A stretch of 64,000 nt of DNA from contig NC_058493.1 in NCBI RefSeq assembly GCF_020382885.2, positions 27,782,999 through 27,846,998 on the forward strand. The letters run 5' to 3'. Made by a program: the position numbers and the translations under genes. Positions 30,901 to 42,400 of the stretch are shown here, piece after piece; position 1 is the stretch's first letter; each line of letters opens with the position of its first letter. This DNA is from Scatophagus argus (lineage: Eukaryota; Chordata; Actinopteri; Scatophagidae). Below the pieces are notes generated by a model that saw only the letters and a program-made list of their open reading frames with translations, had not been told where the DNA came from and ran no database searches.

Positions 30901-31939
30901 TACTGCGTGCCGTCTGTGGTCTCATGTGCTGTGGAATTTCCCCTAAAGCAACAATAAAGTCTGAAGTCCTTAATCCTTCTGCTTCATGCTGTAACACTAA
31001 CGCAAACTAAACAAAGTGTGGAACTTTTATCTTTGATTAACCTGCTGAGGGCCCCGGCTGACCCCCCATCTCCCACCCCATTCGTACATACAGCAGATCA
31101 GTCAAAGTAATGAAGGTTTTAATAATAAATTCTTTTCCTGGTAGAAAGTTAGTTGAGAAGACGGTCACTCATGTACACGTCTCACAGCTACCACAAGCAT
31201 CCTGTTAGCGTAGCTTAGCATAAGGACTGGAAAAAGAGGGAAAGAGGCAGCCTGGCTCTGTCTGAAGGTAACAAAACCTTCTTAATAAACATATTCTGTT
31301 CACGTAGTTTGTTTAAAAACATTTGCCCGATCAAAACCTGAAATTCTCACTGAAATCTTAAGGGTTAATATGAAGTCCTGATGTGGTTATAACTTATGTT
31401 CACATTTAGGTAATTTGTCTGCCATCATGTAAGAGTGTTTCGTGCTTCCTGAAAACAAAGTCCACCGACTCCAGATGTCCGGAGTCAAAATAAACTCTGA
31501 AACTGAAAACTTTCCATCCTTTAAAGCTCCGGTCCCTGCTGGACAGGAAGCCCCAGCTTTTTCAGACTTTGTCTTATTTTTCTTTTTTTTAACAAAGCTG
31601 GACTCTTTGACTTATTCAGGCCCTGAAAATCTTTCAAACTAGAAAAGGAACAAAAGCCATTCTTCACTTCTTTTCAAGAAGGATCACAAGAAGGTCCATC
31701 TTTAGGGCCCACAAGCCATAAAGGCTAGAACCACCACTTTAAAGGATAGAAGAGAAGCCACCAGCTGCCTGATTCGCTGACTCCCTGCAGCTTCATCACA
31801 TCCCCTCCTGCCCGCCGCGGTGACAGATGAAATCAGAGCTCTACTCACGTCTCTCAGCCAGACAAAGTGAACAAAAGCAGGCGGCAACGATGCATCCGAG
31901 GAGAACGTTCACAGGTTTGCTCTTCGATTTCAGTTCCAT
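19985..31939 (-). CDS. cdhr5: Cadherin-related family member 5 (mu-protocadherin), 14 coding exons
   Basis: Minus-strand exons: 31849-31939, 26905-27077, 26056-26115, 25877-25966, 25288-25374, 24580-24684, 24315-24500, 23060-23150, 22675-22772, 22355-22561, 21816-21929, 21645-21711, 21172-21332, 19985-20578. Joined in frame they give 707 residues. The protein is an apical adhesion molecule; in mammals it links microvillus tips in the intestinal brush border with CDHR2. Order: signal peptide about 1-28; four cadherin repeats with linkers LNDNPPNF (120-127), DIDNRPPWF (227-235) and KKSRNPPRF (348-356); membrane span about 473-495; cytoplasmic tail 496-707. Family signatures are LVLEPGPVFARDGD and, in the tail, RSILTKQRRKEGQKTVWF (610-627), matching a tail block of human CDHR5. 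The Thr/Ser/Pro mucin repeats of mammalian CDHR5 are absent: repeat 4 runs into a short stalk and the membrane span. The C-terminus (SQEQQG) shows no PDZ-ligand pattern. The middle of the tail has a Cys- and Arg-rich stretch (556-580) and an acidic one (628-665). Confidence 0.93.
22009..22023 (+). promoter_or_regulatory. CTCF-like motif in cdhr5 intron 10
   Basis: CCACTAGGGGGCAG matches the CTCF core closely. Motif only. Confidence 0.4.
23402..23970 (-). mobile_element. Tc1/mariner-like non-autonomous element with intact ends
   Basis: The 27-bp terminal inverted repeats differ at one base (CACTATATAGACAAAAGT at the left; CACTATACAGACAAAAGT as the complement of the right end) and are flanked by TA on both sides, the mariner/Tc1 target duplication. 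On the minus strand the body holds the C-terminal part of a Tc1-type transposase, including LDWPTQSPDLNPIQHLWDEL, the usual surroundings of the last acidic catalytic residue. The N-terminal DNA-binding part is missing and the frame is split, so it cannot move itself. It lies in cdhr5 intron 7. Confidence 0.92.
27571..29508 (-). mobile_element. hAT-type transposon fragment nested in the Tc1-like element
   Basis: On the minus strand, from about 29354, a frame begins MSEKRKSTDGSSASKKKTKQ and contains YVGFGFI, CAICGEKLANDSMKP: the BED-type zinc-finger start of ZBED5/SCAND3-like hAT transposases. Further on are DNTVKDRLDKMAADWQNQL and FAFQLDDTT (29054-28870), then LYEQLTDAFWSKAAHLAG (near 28520) and an ISILKDVEYLGCEDE-like segment near 28170, all in the family's order. 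Frames are separated by stops and shifts, so it is a dead copy. The left edge CAGTGCTTCACAACC resembles a hAT terminal repeat; I could not match the right edge. Confidence 0.75.
27895..27926. repeat. (CA)16 microsatellite
   Basis: A pure CA run inside the nested hAT fragment, so it grew after or with that insertion. Confidence 0.95.
30240..30453 (+). mobile_element. LINE-type 3' tail with (TTATC)n
   Basis: GTGGATTTCCCCACTGCAGG, ATCAGTAAAGTTC, then about six TTATC pentamers. The form matches 3' tails of fish non-LTR retrotransposons. The family was not identified. It lies in cdhr5 intron 1, right of the Tc1-like element. Confidence 0.5.
31200..31300 (+). repeat. Dispersed TTAGCTTAGC-type teleost repeat fragment
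   Basis: TAGCGTAGCTTAGCATAAGG followed by GACTGG, an AG-rich stretch and CAGCCTGGCTCTGTCTGAAGG. Related copies are at 46145-46240 (same orientation), 46620-46720 and 61260-61400 (opposite orientation). I recognise this as a common fish interspersed repeat, but cannot name its class with confidence. Confidence 0.6.
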
Positions 31940-32269
31940 GTCCTGATTCCAGAGGCACCAGAGAATGAAGTCCCGGAGGAGGATGAGGAGCCCGTGGTAC
32001 CAGCTGGTACTCGTCCACATAATGCCCCGTCTGTGCTGCCCGGCGAGTGGGAGTCGACTACAGTTGCAATGTTTGTGACTTCATCTTACGGGCACATATT
32101 GGATTAAGCGCCTGCCAGCAGAGGACTCGCAGCCTCCCACTAAAATACTTGCATCTGTTTTAGCTGGACGGGTCATTTTGTACTGGTGGCCCTGATGCAT
32201 TCTGGGAGGATTCCAGTGGAGGAATGTTGGCAACTGGAAACATTTCTCACATCATGGATACAAATACAA

Positions 32270-32272
<3 letters not shown>

Positions 32273-32323
<51 letters not shown>
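32273..32323. repeat. (TA)25 microsatellite
   Basis: A pure TA run directly abutting the left end of the Tc1-like copy at 32324, which suggests the element went into a TA target inside the run. Confidence 0.95.
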
Positions 32324-32327
<4 letters not shown>

Positions 32328-32840
32328 AAAGTATCCAGACACGACACACCTCTTTATGGGTCTGCCCCTGACTTCCAGTGAAGGGAAATCTTAATGCTTC
32401 AGCATACCAAGACATTTTGGACAATGCTATGCTTCCAACTTTGTGACAACAGTTTGTTGAAGGCCCTTTTCTATTCCAGCATGACTGTGCCCCAGTGCAC
32501 AAAGCAAAGCTCCATAAAGACATGGTTGGATGAGTTTGGTGTGGAAGAACTTGACTGGCCCACACAGAGCCCTGACCTCAACCCCATCCAACACCTTTGG
32601 GATGAACTGGAACGGAGATTGTGAGCCAGGCCTTTTGGTCCAACATCAGTGTGTGACCTCACAAATGCTCTACTGCATGAATGGGCACAAATTCCCACAG
32701 AAACACTCCAACATGTTGTGGAAAGCCTTCACAGAAGAGTGGAAGCTGTTAGAGCTGCAAAGCTGTCTGAGTGTTTACAATGAGACGTCATTAAAGTCCC
32801 TGTTGGTGTGATGGGCAGCTGTCCCAATACTTTTGTCTCT
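32324..32840 (+). mobile_element. Tc1/mariner-like non-autonomous element, near-twin of the 23402 copy
   Basis: It begins GACAAAAGTATCCAGACACG within the TA run and ends with ACAGTTGTCCC-like sequence and CCAATACTTTTGTCTC. The body is almost identical to the 23402-23970 copy but in the opposite orientation. The 93-residue frame MSLVWKNLTGPHRALTSTPS and onward is the same in both. It has the same missing N-terminal part, so it too is inactive. The outer bases of the right terminal repeat are eroded. Confidence 0.9.
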
Positions 32841-32899
32841 TGAGGGTTAATATCAAGTCCTGTTGTTATTTGTTAGGTCATTTGTCACTTGTCAATATG

Positions 32900-32945
<46 letters not shown>

Positions 32946-33750
32946 ACACATCAGTGAACCACACTGTTGCACTGACATGTCCCTTCATTCTCCATGAACA
33001 CACACACCTTTGTTTGATAATGTTTGTTAAAAAGTAAAACAAGCAGCTGTTTTAGGACGTCACTGAGACTTGGTTTGAGTTCAGCCCCACAGACAGGAAG
33101 TCAGACAGTGCTGACTCCTGGAGACATTGTTAGATTTGGGCTTTTCATGGGATTTGTTTCCAATAAGAAACATGTCCTTTAGCATCATGGACCAGTCAGT
33201 TACACAAAGACAAACTAATGTTTATGTCCCCATGCTGTTTGAGTCCTCACACTGGGACACATGACAGCTTCACATGTGGACAAGGCATCACACACACACA
33301 CTGCCGTCCCATCCCCCATCTCCTCTGAGTGGGAACAACGAGCTCACAGTGTCATGATGAAGCTCATACATTATGTTTCCATGCAGAGACGCTCCTCACT
33401 GAAGCTGAACACACAGACTCAGTGCTGCTTCACCACCTGACCACCAGGGGGGGCCTTATGACCAGGGACTGTTCAATTTAAAAGTCCAATACAACTTTAT
33501 TTATCCCTGCAAGGTCAACAAATGCACACATGATGAAGTGGAGAGGAAAGTCAAGAACACTTAATATTCAAAAATATCTCAAACAAAACACACACAATAA
33601 AAACAAGTGAAGTGACCTTTGAAGAACTAAATAGAATAAAGGACTTGTGTTCATTTTATGTTCCTGTCAAAGACTCTTATCAGCTTCACTGATTGTATAT
33701 AAAGGTGGACGACATGAGAGCTCCCAAAAAGTGAAGCTGAAACATCTACA

Positions 33751-33764
33751 TCGCCCCCTGGTGG
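33751..33764 (-). promoter_or_regulatory. CTCF-like motif
   Basis: The minus strand reads CCACCAGGGGGCGA, the same 14 bases as the motif at 8227-8240. It lies between cdhr5 and drd4. Motif only. Confidence 0.4.
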
Positions 33765-34738
33765 CTGGCTGCACTGCAGTTCATAAGCCCCACCCCCTCC
33801 ATGTTAGCAGATGGGACATGAGCCAAACTAAAAACTCAAAGTACACATCAAATACATTTTGAGCTTGGAGACGTTTTGAGTTTTGACCTCAGTAGCTCTG
33901 GAGGAAGCTCGGACAGAAGACATCTTTGACTCGTTCAGCTTTGAGTGTAATATCATTAGCTTGTTTTTATTCGAACGTGAAAGCTAACCTTAATATGCCG
34001 CACAGACAATAATCCAGTCTGTCATACGTTATATAATTAAACATAAGACAGCAAAGTTGTCTTTATTTTTCACCCGTAACAGTTTTGTTTCTGAGCGTTT
34101 CAGCCCCACAAAGCGGCTACAGAGGTTTAGCCTCGTTGTGCTCTGTGTTTAGTGTGTTTGTAATACAAAACTTTGGACTTTTAACCGACCCATTTTTATC
34201 TAGCGAGCAGTGCTGGTGATGTAACTGTAACTTGGGTTTGGTGGGGTCTTAGCAGAGAAGCAAATCTCATTAGAGACCTACTTAATAGAATTCTTGTTGT
34301 GCCCAAAGCAGAGAAAGAGAAAGATGTTAGTTTATGGCATTTCTTATTGGAATTACTGTTTACATGCTATTTGGACTTTAACTATTAATTCATAAGTTTT
34401 TGAACTGCGATGAGCATTTATCCCAGTTTTTGACATTTAACCTTTTTGACAAATAACGTGCAGATTAATCTGTGATCAAAATAACCTGCTACACTGCCTG
34501 TCCTGATGAAGGCGCAGTAATGAAACGCGTCCAGTTCCAGCGGACAGAAGACGCTGACCTGCTGAGACTGCAGATGAGTCGGCCGGTCTGACCCCGCAGC
34601 TGACCCTGGGACGTCACACGCTCGGGATTATGGCGTCGCAGGTCTGTCACACGGGCGTGACGACGTGGGAAATGAGCGCGAACGACGAACAGAGCGGCCT
34701 CTGGGGGAGTCTGATGAGCTTCAGCAGGCAGCTCGTCT

Positions 34739-34774
34739 CCACACTGTGGACACTGTGGACACTGTGGACACTGT
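34739..34774. repeat. 9-bp tandem repeat
   Basis: About four perfect copies of CACTGTGGA. Confidence 0.9.
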
Positions 34775-35540
34775 GCTGCTGACCTTTGACCCAGGCGGCA
34801 GCAGACGAGCTGAGCAGCTGGCCAGTTTGTGACTCGTACTGTTAAACTCATTGTTTAGTTGTCCAAACCCAACTTTTCTGTTTCACTTCATTAAAATCTG
34901 AAGTTGTAATTTGTGCTTTGTTAGTTTGATTTTCTTTTCTAGAAATTCAGGTTAAGTTAAGACAAACGAACACAACTTGTTTCCGCTGCAGGTTTACAGA
35001 AGACATTTCAGCCCAAATGTGCACGATTAGGATTTGGTTCTAAAACTGTAACCTCTGATGCTTAAATCACGACACAATCACGCTAAAAATACATTTTTCT
35101 TCCAAAAATAAACGTACGTAGCAGTGGAGCAGAAGTGACGTCTGAAACGCAGGCCGAGTCACCCAGACGAGGACGTTAATAAATGATGGTTTCTTTTTTA
35201 AACCCATATTAATAAAACCACATGAGAGAGGATCTGGTCTGCTCCCGGCCGGAGCTGCAAAGTATCTGAAGAGGGGAAGAAAAATAAGCAGCTAAAATTA
35301 AAATGTCAGAAGGGTTGAGTGCTCAGGTGTGAGGACGCAGACGAATGTTTTGTCTCTGCTCACCTTTCATCCGCCTCTGCTTCACCCTGCTGGTCTTTTC
35401 CTGTCATCTGTCACAGACTTTTTGACTTTTCCTGTTTGCTGTCTTTACGTGTTTTTCCATCCATCTCGTCTCTGTTGTTGCAGCCTCAGCAGCCACCGAG
35501 GGACATTAATCTTAATTATGTGGCTGGTAGAGAAACAACC

Positions 35541-35574
<34 letters not shown>

Positions 35575-35724
35575 CTGTCCTCCAGTAATTAGCCTCATCC
35601 CATTAATTAGCTCCACCTCGCAGAAATCCTGGCTTCTTATGAATTTTTCGAACCAGTGACAAAACGAGGAGCTCCCAGCTTTTTTCAGTAGGTGGGTGGA
35701 ATCCGGGGAGGGGGGGGGCACTCA

Positions 35725-35740
35725 GTGTGTGTGTGTGTGT

Positions 35741-35785
<45 letters not shown>
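35725..35785. repeat. (GT)30 microsatellite
   Basis: GT run with one GGG interruption near its start, preceded by a G10 run at 35709-35718. Confidence 0.95.
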
Positions 35786-35786
<1 letters not shown>

Positions 35787-36376
35787 CACCTGCAGGGTGA
35801 GGGGCATGCTGACCTGTACAGACTTTGGTCAAGTGGAGGGAACACACTTAAAGAGGATCCAGTGGAGCTCGAGGTGACACAAACTGCTCGCTAATTTTGT
35901 CACAGTTTTACAACCACGTGGACATGAGCTCAGCTGTTGATACGGCGACCATTTTACTGCCATCTAACAGAGAGTCAGCTTTAAATTTCCATTAGACGCA
36001 CGATTGTACTGTATATACTTTATTTTCCACTCATCTTGCTGGTGGTCGATTGTTTCCAGTTTCACACAACTGGAAAGTGCTGACATTTAAACTAAGTTTG
36101 GTGCACGTGGACACATATTGTCCATTATTTTGTGACAGAATGACTTAAAGATGGAAAATTTGCATCCATACAGATGACTAAAAATCAAATATCCCCAGAA
36201 TCTAATGAACTGATTATTTTTATTAACATACAAACCAAAAACCAACATGAACAAAAGTGAATCCTGTAGGTTAAATCTTGTGATTGTTTCAGGAACAAGA
36301 AAATGTTTTTTTGTTAACCTTCATCATTTGATCACTACTTAAAACAGCAGGACACGAACCTGAACCCCGAGCTCGG

Positions 36377-36585
36377 GGGGCACAGTCATGCTGGAATAGA
36401 AAAGGGCCTTCAACAAACTGTTGCCACAAAGTTGGAAGCATAGCATTGTCCAAAATGTCTTGGTGTGCTGAAGCATTAAGATTTCCCTTCACTGGAAGTC
36501 AGGGGCCGAGCCCATACCCTGAGGAACAGACCCACTGGATTCAATAATGAAGAGGTTTGCTCCAATACTTTTGCTATATAGATTA
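36377..36585 (-). mobile_element. Tc1/mariner-like element fragment
   Basis: Starts abruptly at CACAGTCATGCTGGAATAG and runs through CCTTCAACAAACTGTTGCC to a decayed terminal repeat (TCCAATACTTTTGCTATATA). It equals the right-hand 200 bases of the 23402 copy. One terminal repeat is lost. Confidence 0.85.
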
Positions 36586-39190
36586 TTTACTAGTTTATCT
36601 TCAGTTCAAGTGTTAACAAGCTCATCATTTTTAGTCCCCTGACCTTGAAACACGCTGATAACTTCCTGAACGGAAATCTTCAAACATTACATTCCATTTA
36701 TAGAAGGCGTCTGTTTGTCTCAGTGTGATTCACTTGTGCATCAGAGGTTATTCTATACATCAAAAGAGCCGACTCCATTCAGTGTACCATCCTGCTCTCA
36801 TTTAATCAATGAATTCAAGAGGATTAGCTTGCATGGTTTCCTTTATATCCATTAGTGGGATGATTATTCACAGTGATCTTCTTTCTCTTTATGTATATTC
36901 TGCCCAAAGGATTTAGAGCGAGTTAAACATCTGCGTTGTGTTTTTCTGGGCATGTGCGTTATTCTGCTTCTCCTCCCGAGGCTTTGTGACAACGTGTGAA
37001 AAGCTAATTGCTGCTGACTTTATTCTAATGATATTCATGCCACAGGAGCAGCCGTGGCACGAACACCTTTACGCCGACATCAGAGGCAACTTGTGAGCCG
37101 TTTGCTGCATGTGATGTCTGATGATAACATCGCGGGGTGAAAACTAGACCTGCATCTGAAAGCCTTTCTGCCCTCGGCTGACATCAAATTCCAGTACTAA
37201 GATTAGTTTTGTAAGAAGTACAAAAATATTTACTCACTGAAGTTTTGGCTGCGTGAGTTTGGGAGGATAAACAACAAGAAGATTGTCGATGGGATGTGTT
37301 TTAATCCAAAATTAGCCAGAGTCACTGCAACATGTAGGCTTTCAGATTGTACACAAAACGTAAGGAGTAGCAGCAGAAAAGTGGCAGTACAGGAAGTAGA
37401 AAGTGGTAGTAGTAGTAGTAGTATCAGTCGTCATGAAAGAAGAACCAAAAATAGCAGTAGTTAAACTACACTATACAGACAAAAGTGAGCCAGGCCTTCT
37501 GGTCCAACATCAGTGTGTGACCTCACAAATGCTCTACTGCATGAATGGGCACAAATTCCCACAGAAACACTCCAACATGTTGTGGAAAGCCTTCACAGAA
37601 GAGTGGAAGCTGTTAGAGCTGCAAAGCTGTCTGTGTGTTTACAACGAGGCGTCATTAAAGTCCCTGCCCCAATACTTTTGTTCATATAGTGTAGCAGTGG
37701 TAGTAAAATAAAAGTAGTGCTCTTATTATAACAATAGTAGCAGCAGTAGAATATGTAGGAGCAGTTGTAGTATTAGCCACAGATTAATATTAGTAATGAC
37801 AGTACTAGCAGTACTACAGTATGAGGTCCACCGAGAAGCCTTTGGGATCTGCACACGCTCATCAGTGGTGAAGATAAACCCGATGAAGACCAGCTGAGGG
37901 ACGTCCAGCCTGCTCAGACGCTGTGTGTGATGCTCTTATTGGGCTCAGAGTCAGGGCTGCTCTGTGGCTGTGAACCTCGATCAGAGAGCTTCACGCCGAG
38001 AGGCACTCTGACTCGTTACGCCGGACGCCGTTCACGGCTGCTTGATGATTTTCTTCAGGAAATGTCGAGAAAGTTCTGAAAAATGTGAGGCTGCTGACAG
38101 GAAAGCAGATTCAAGTGGAGTGGAAGTACTACAGGAAGTTGTTGAAGTAGGATTAGTATTCCAAACACTGAAGAAACGGCAGCATTAAAAGTAGAAGTCC
38201 AGCAGTGGTGGATGACAGTAATATCAGTAGTTGTACAGAAGTTGTAGAAGTATTCGTAGTACAGCAGTAGTAGTGGGTGTTCTCACAGTGGTAACAGAAG
38301 GTGTAGTGGCAGTACTACAGTCGCAGTAGTATTTGCAGTAGAATCATGTCTCCAGAACACTGAGCTGAAGCCGACACAATCAACAAAGTACAGGAACAAA
38401 GAAGAAACTGCAGTAGTGGAATAGGAGTAATACTGACGTGTAGCAGGAGGAGTAGAGCAGTAGAGTAGTATTAGTGGCAGTAGCTTTAGTATAGTTGTAG
38501 TACAAGCATCAGTGCAGTACCCACTGCTCTTTTCTTTCTTTAATTGTGTTCTTGTTATTTCCTTGAAGTCTTCCAGCTGTCAGCTCACACTCGGCCCCTC
38601 GCACATCCACATCCGGGCACTTTGTGTCTGAGAGAGTGTCCGCATGTCCACCCACAGCGAACAAACTCAGAGGAGCAACATCTTCATCATCATCTTCATC
38701 CTCATCCTCATCCTCATCCTCCTCAGAACAAAACCCTGACAGCAGAACAGCTCCAATCTGTAATCCGTACTGCCATCTAGACTTTTAATGTGATCAGAAC
38801 ATGAGGGAAAAACTACAATGTGTGTCTTCTGTTGGAGAGAAAGTACACACACTTAAGCACTACACTTAATTACAACTTTGACGAACTTGTATTATCACTT
38901 ATTTGGCAGCAACATCACATTGTGAAGTGGTTGTGAAGAGTGCGGTTGCATGCTGTTATTTCGCCGGTCGAACAGCTGATTCAGTTTCCTGCTGTGACTG
39001 TTAACACAAGGTGCACAGCAGCGCTTCACTAAGCAGCTTTGTGCGGATGGATTTAAGCTGTCGCCTCCTGATTCGTCAGCTCCGCTAACTTATTCCTGTA
39101 GGAGCAGGCTGAGGAGGAGGACGGGAAACTGATCCACGTAATGCTGCAAGAGTCTGGCAGCATGAGTCCAGTGAATGCAAAGGAAAAGTG
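36586..39190. other. Intergenic DNA upstream of drd4
   Basis: The stretch 36750-37140 is unique, AT-rich and has paired homeodomain-type cores, so it is a candidate conserved element. From 37390 to 38530 the sequence is saturated with degenerate AGT/GTA trinucleotides. A (CATCCT)n run lies at 38690-38724. No gene is recognisable. Confidence 0.55.
37469..37692 (+). mobile_element. 224-bp Tc1-type MITE with both ends
   Basis: CACTATACAGACAAAAGT at the left and ACTTTTGTTCATATAGTG at the right are inverted repeats with flanking TA. The body is the last quarter of the 32324 copy (from GAGCCAGGCCTTCTGGTCC). It is a clean internal-deletion derivative and shows that the family makes short mobile forms. 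Confidence 0.88.
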
Positions 39191-39463
39191 AAGCACGGGC
39201 TGGATGAGGCGGGTGAAGCGGACTTCATCACTGTGAGCGGCGGGGCTTTGCGTTTGGAGAGCGGAGCGCACGCTGCGCGCCGGAGCGCACGCTGCGCGGA
39301 CCCTGGACGCTTCTCGTGCGCGTCCTGAGGGGAGAACCCACACAGACTGCTCGTCCCGGCCCTGCTGGACCCGGCTCATAGATGAAAGCCGCTCCGGAGA
39401 GGCTCGTTCTCCGTCCGACAGGCAGCCCGTCAGTCTGCGGCGCACGGCGCAACACCGGCGACC
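39190..39463 (+). promoter_or_regulatory. drd4: drd4 promoter/5' UTR, CpG-rich
   Basis: CpG density rises sharply over about 250 bases just before the start codon. An 18-bp GC block (CGGAGCGCACGCTGCGCG) is repeated in tandem near 39262-39299. No TATA box is seen. GC-rich, TATA-less 5' regions are usual for dopamine receptor genes. Confidence 0.6.
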
Positions 39464-42400
39464 ATGTCGGACGTCTCCACTGACCTCAGCAACGACACGC
39501 TGCCGGCGGCTGCGGTCACGAACTACAACTTCCCAGCGCTCATATTCGGGATCTTGCTGATTGTGATCGTCACCGGGGGGAACGTGCTCGTGTGCCTCAG
39601 CGTGTACCTGGAGAAGGCTTTAAAAACGACTACGAACTACTTCATAGTCAGCCTGGCGTTTGCAGACCTGCTGCTGGCAGTGCTGGTTCTGCCGCTCTTC
39701 GTTTACGCAGAGGTAAGTCGGGATGGATTACTGAGCAAACCTAAGCGGGACGAGCCCAGGGGCCCCGGGGGTCGCTTCACCTGTGATGTGCTGTGATATT
39801 TAATATCTGTGTTTATCTGCTGTGGCGGGAAGCTGCAGAAGTGGACTTCTCTTCAAAGAGACTCAGAATGACTACAGAAACCACACAGACAGAAAAAAGA
39901 CTGGAAATGACCACAAAGACACACACTGACTACAGGAACGTGCTAAACAACCACAAAGAGGCAAAATAATAACAAATGCAAAAACAAAGACTCACACAGT
40001 GACTACAAATACACACAGAACAACCACAAAAACACATTAAATGACCGCAGGAACGCGTAAGATCGTAAAGAGACAGGAAGAAGAGACAACACTGACGCAT
40101 CAGTTCAGCCCTCTCGTGTCGGTTTCTGCCATCAGTGAGGTCAGGGGGGCCTTTTACATGTCCAGGTCGAGATTATAGATCATAGGGTCGACCCTTGGAA
40201 CCGTCTGATGAGGGAAGGTTAGCCACTAAAACCCACCAGAACCAGTTGATCCTGACTCAGAATAAAGAGCATCCAGTGCTGAGCTCTGCTGTCCATCTCA
40301 CTTCTTTAACCAGGATTACGTCAGGAGTCACCGGAGGTTCACTCTGGTTATTAGGAGAGGTATGATCCATGAATCACAATTTTCCCAGGCAATCTAACCC
40401 TCATTAGAGTATTAAAAGCCACCTGCCTGCTTGTTGTCTGTTGAAATATCTGTGTGGCTCAGAAAGGCCCCGCCGAGGCTTCCCCTTAAGTCCTCCTTAA
40501 TTAGCCGCTTTCGGGATCTCATTACCTGTGCCAACGGCAGGTTAACCCACCGAGTGCCACGCTCGCTGGATCATACAAGTCAGCCTGAAAGTGTCCACGT
40601 AGAGGAGACTGTGGACAGACAGAGTTGTGTTTCACTGGAGGAATGTTTGTCTCAGCACTGAGCTGCACCGGTGAAAGCACAAGAGGATTAGACGTGTTTA
40701 CACGCAGATTTGGGGCACCTAAGGAGTTGGTGTGTTTCATTGTGTGTGTGTGTAGTTTCAGGGTGGAGTTTGGTCCTTGAACATGCTGATGTGCGACAGC
40801 CTGATGACCATGGACGTGATGCTGTGCACTGCGTCCATATTCAACCTCTGCGCCATCAGCGTGGACAGGTAGGTGTGGTCAGCGTGTGGACGGAGACAGA
40901 AACCCTCCCTCTGGGTTAGCCAGTGAGGGAGAGGAAGTAAGAAAAGCAGCACATTTTTCTCAAGCTTTTTGTTTTAGTATTGCCAAAGTCAGACCTTTTC
41001 TAACTCGCTCAAAGTCAAATGCTTTTATTTCAACTCCAGTTTTACTGTCAATCAGGAAGCTTCACTTAACTAACTTAATTAAAACAAGGACAGTTCTTCT
41101 AGAACTGATTTAAAGTTCTTGCACTTCTTTAGTAAAAGCGAGTTCCTTTCAGAACACTCAGGTCCTTCACAGCGTTTCTTTCTGATGTTCTTTGTGTGTC
41201 CCATAAAAAGTGCTGATGAAGCTTCTGTCTTTGTGTCCCTGAGTTGAATAGAAGAATACAAAGTTCTCTCGCTATTTTAAAAAGGACATGTATTGAATTT
41301 CCTTGGGGATCAATAAAGTATCTATCTATTAAACAAAACATTCTTTCTATTAGACGAGCCGTCTTAACCTGATGGAGAATTCAGGCCAGGCGCTTTCCGC
41401 CGAGGTGGTTAGACGGTTTGATTCTGATTAATATTAGGTTGTGTGTAGTGTATTCAGCATGTTCTCAGAACTCTTCCTCCTTTGTTTTGCAGGTTCATTG
41501 CAGTGTCCATTCCCCTGAACTACAACCGGAAACACGTGGACCATCGTCAGCTCGTCCTGCTGTCGGCCACCTGGCTGCTGGCCCTGGCTGTGGCCTCGCC
41601 GGTCATCTTTGGTATCAACAACGTGCCCAACCGCGACCCCAGCGAGTGCAAACTGGAGGACAACAACTACGTGGTTTATTCGTCCGTGTGCTCCTTTTTC
41701 ATCCCCTGCCCCATCATGGTCCTGCTCTACTTTGGAGTTTTCCGCGGCCTGCAGCGCTGGGAGGAAGCTCGTAAGGTCAAACTGCGCAGCAGCATCGAGG
41801 CCTGCAGGAAGCTGCAGCACGCAGCCGTCGCCACCGCCCTGCACCCGCTGGCGGGCACCATCCCCGGGCCTCTGCCCATGCCTCTGCCCAGAATCATCGA
41901 GAGGGACTTGGCCCAGTCCCGGATGGACGACACCGACGATTACATGCAGCAGGAGATTCCCTACCCTCGGCAGTACAGGGAAAACTCGGTGCCCACAGTG
42001 ACGCTCAGCCAGCAGCTGCAGAGGAAGAAGAGGGCCAAGATCAACAACAGGGAGAGGAAAGCTATGAGGGTGCTACCTGTCGTCGTAGGTGAGTGTTCAC
42101 ATGCTTCCTCTCCTCCAATCACACGCACGCAGGACTCAGTCTGACAACACAGTCCGAATAAGACCCACAGCTGTGTGTCAGCAAGTTCAGTACTGAACTA
42201 CAAAGCACCACTTCACAGCCCCGTCGCAGGCTTTCCACAGTCCACAGCCTCAGTTTTAACTGAATTTACCCCTCAGTCAGTTTGTCTGTTTTCACTTGAT
42301 GTCAGGCTCCAGACCAGACTTCAAGCTTCAGATGCCAGAGCCTGTTTCATGCAGAACTATGCTTCTCGGAGCTGCATGTAGGCAAACGTGTGTGGATGTT

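Larger units (their letters stand above)
32841..36376. other. Intergenic DNA between cdhr5 and drd4, left part
   Basis: No gene is recognisable. It holds a (TG)n run at 32904-32940, a nine-base tandem repeat (CACTGTGGA, about four copies) at 34739-34774, CA and GT runs at 35542-35571 and 35725-35785, and LINE-tail-like sequence near 33486-33560 (TACAACTTTATTTATCCCTG). Open frames here follow the simple repeats. Confidence 0.6.

Noticed and set aside
40762-40868. Alternative exon 2 acceptor of drd4 six bases downstream
   Set aside because: Using it would drop Phe-Gln, whose equivalents are present in human DRD4. The upstream acceptor keeps the usual length.
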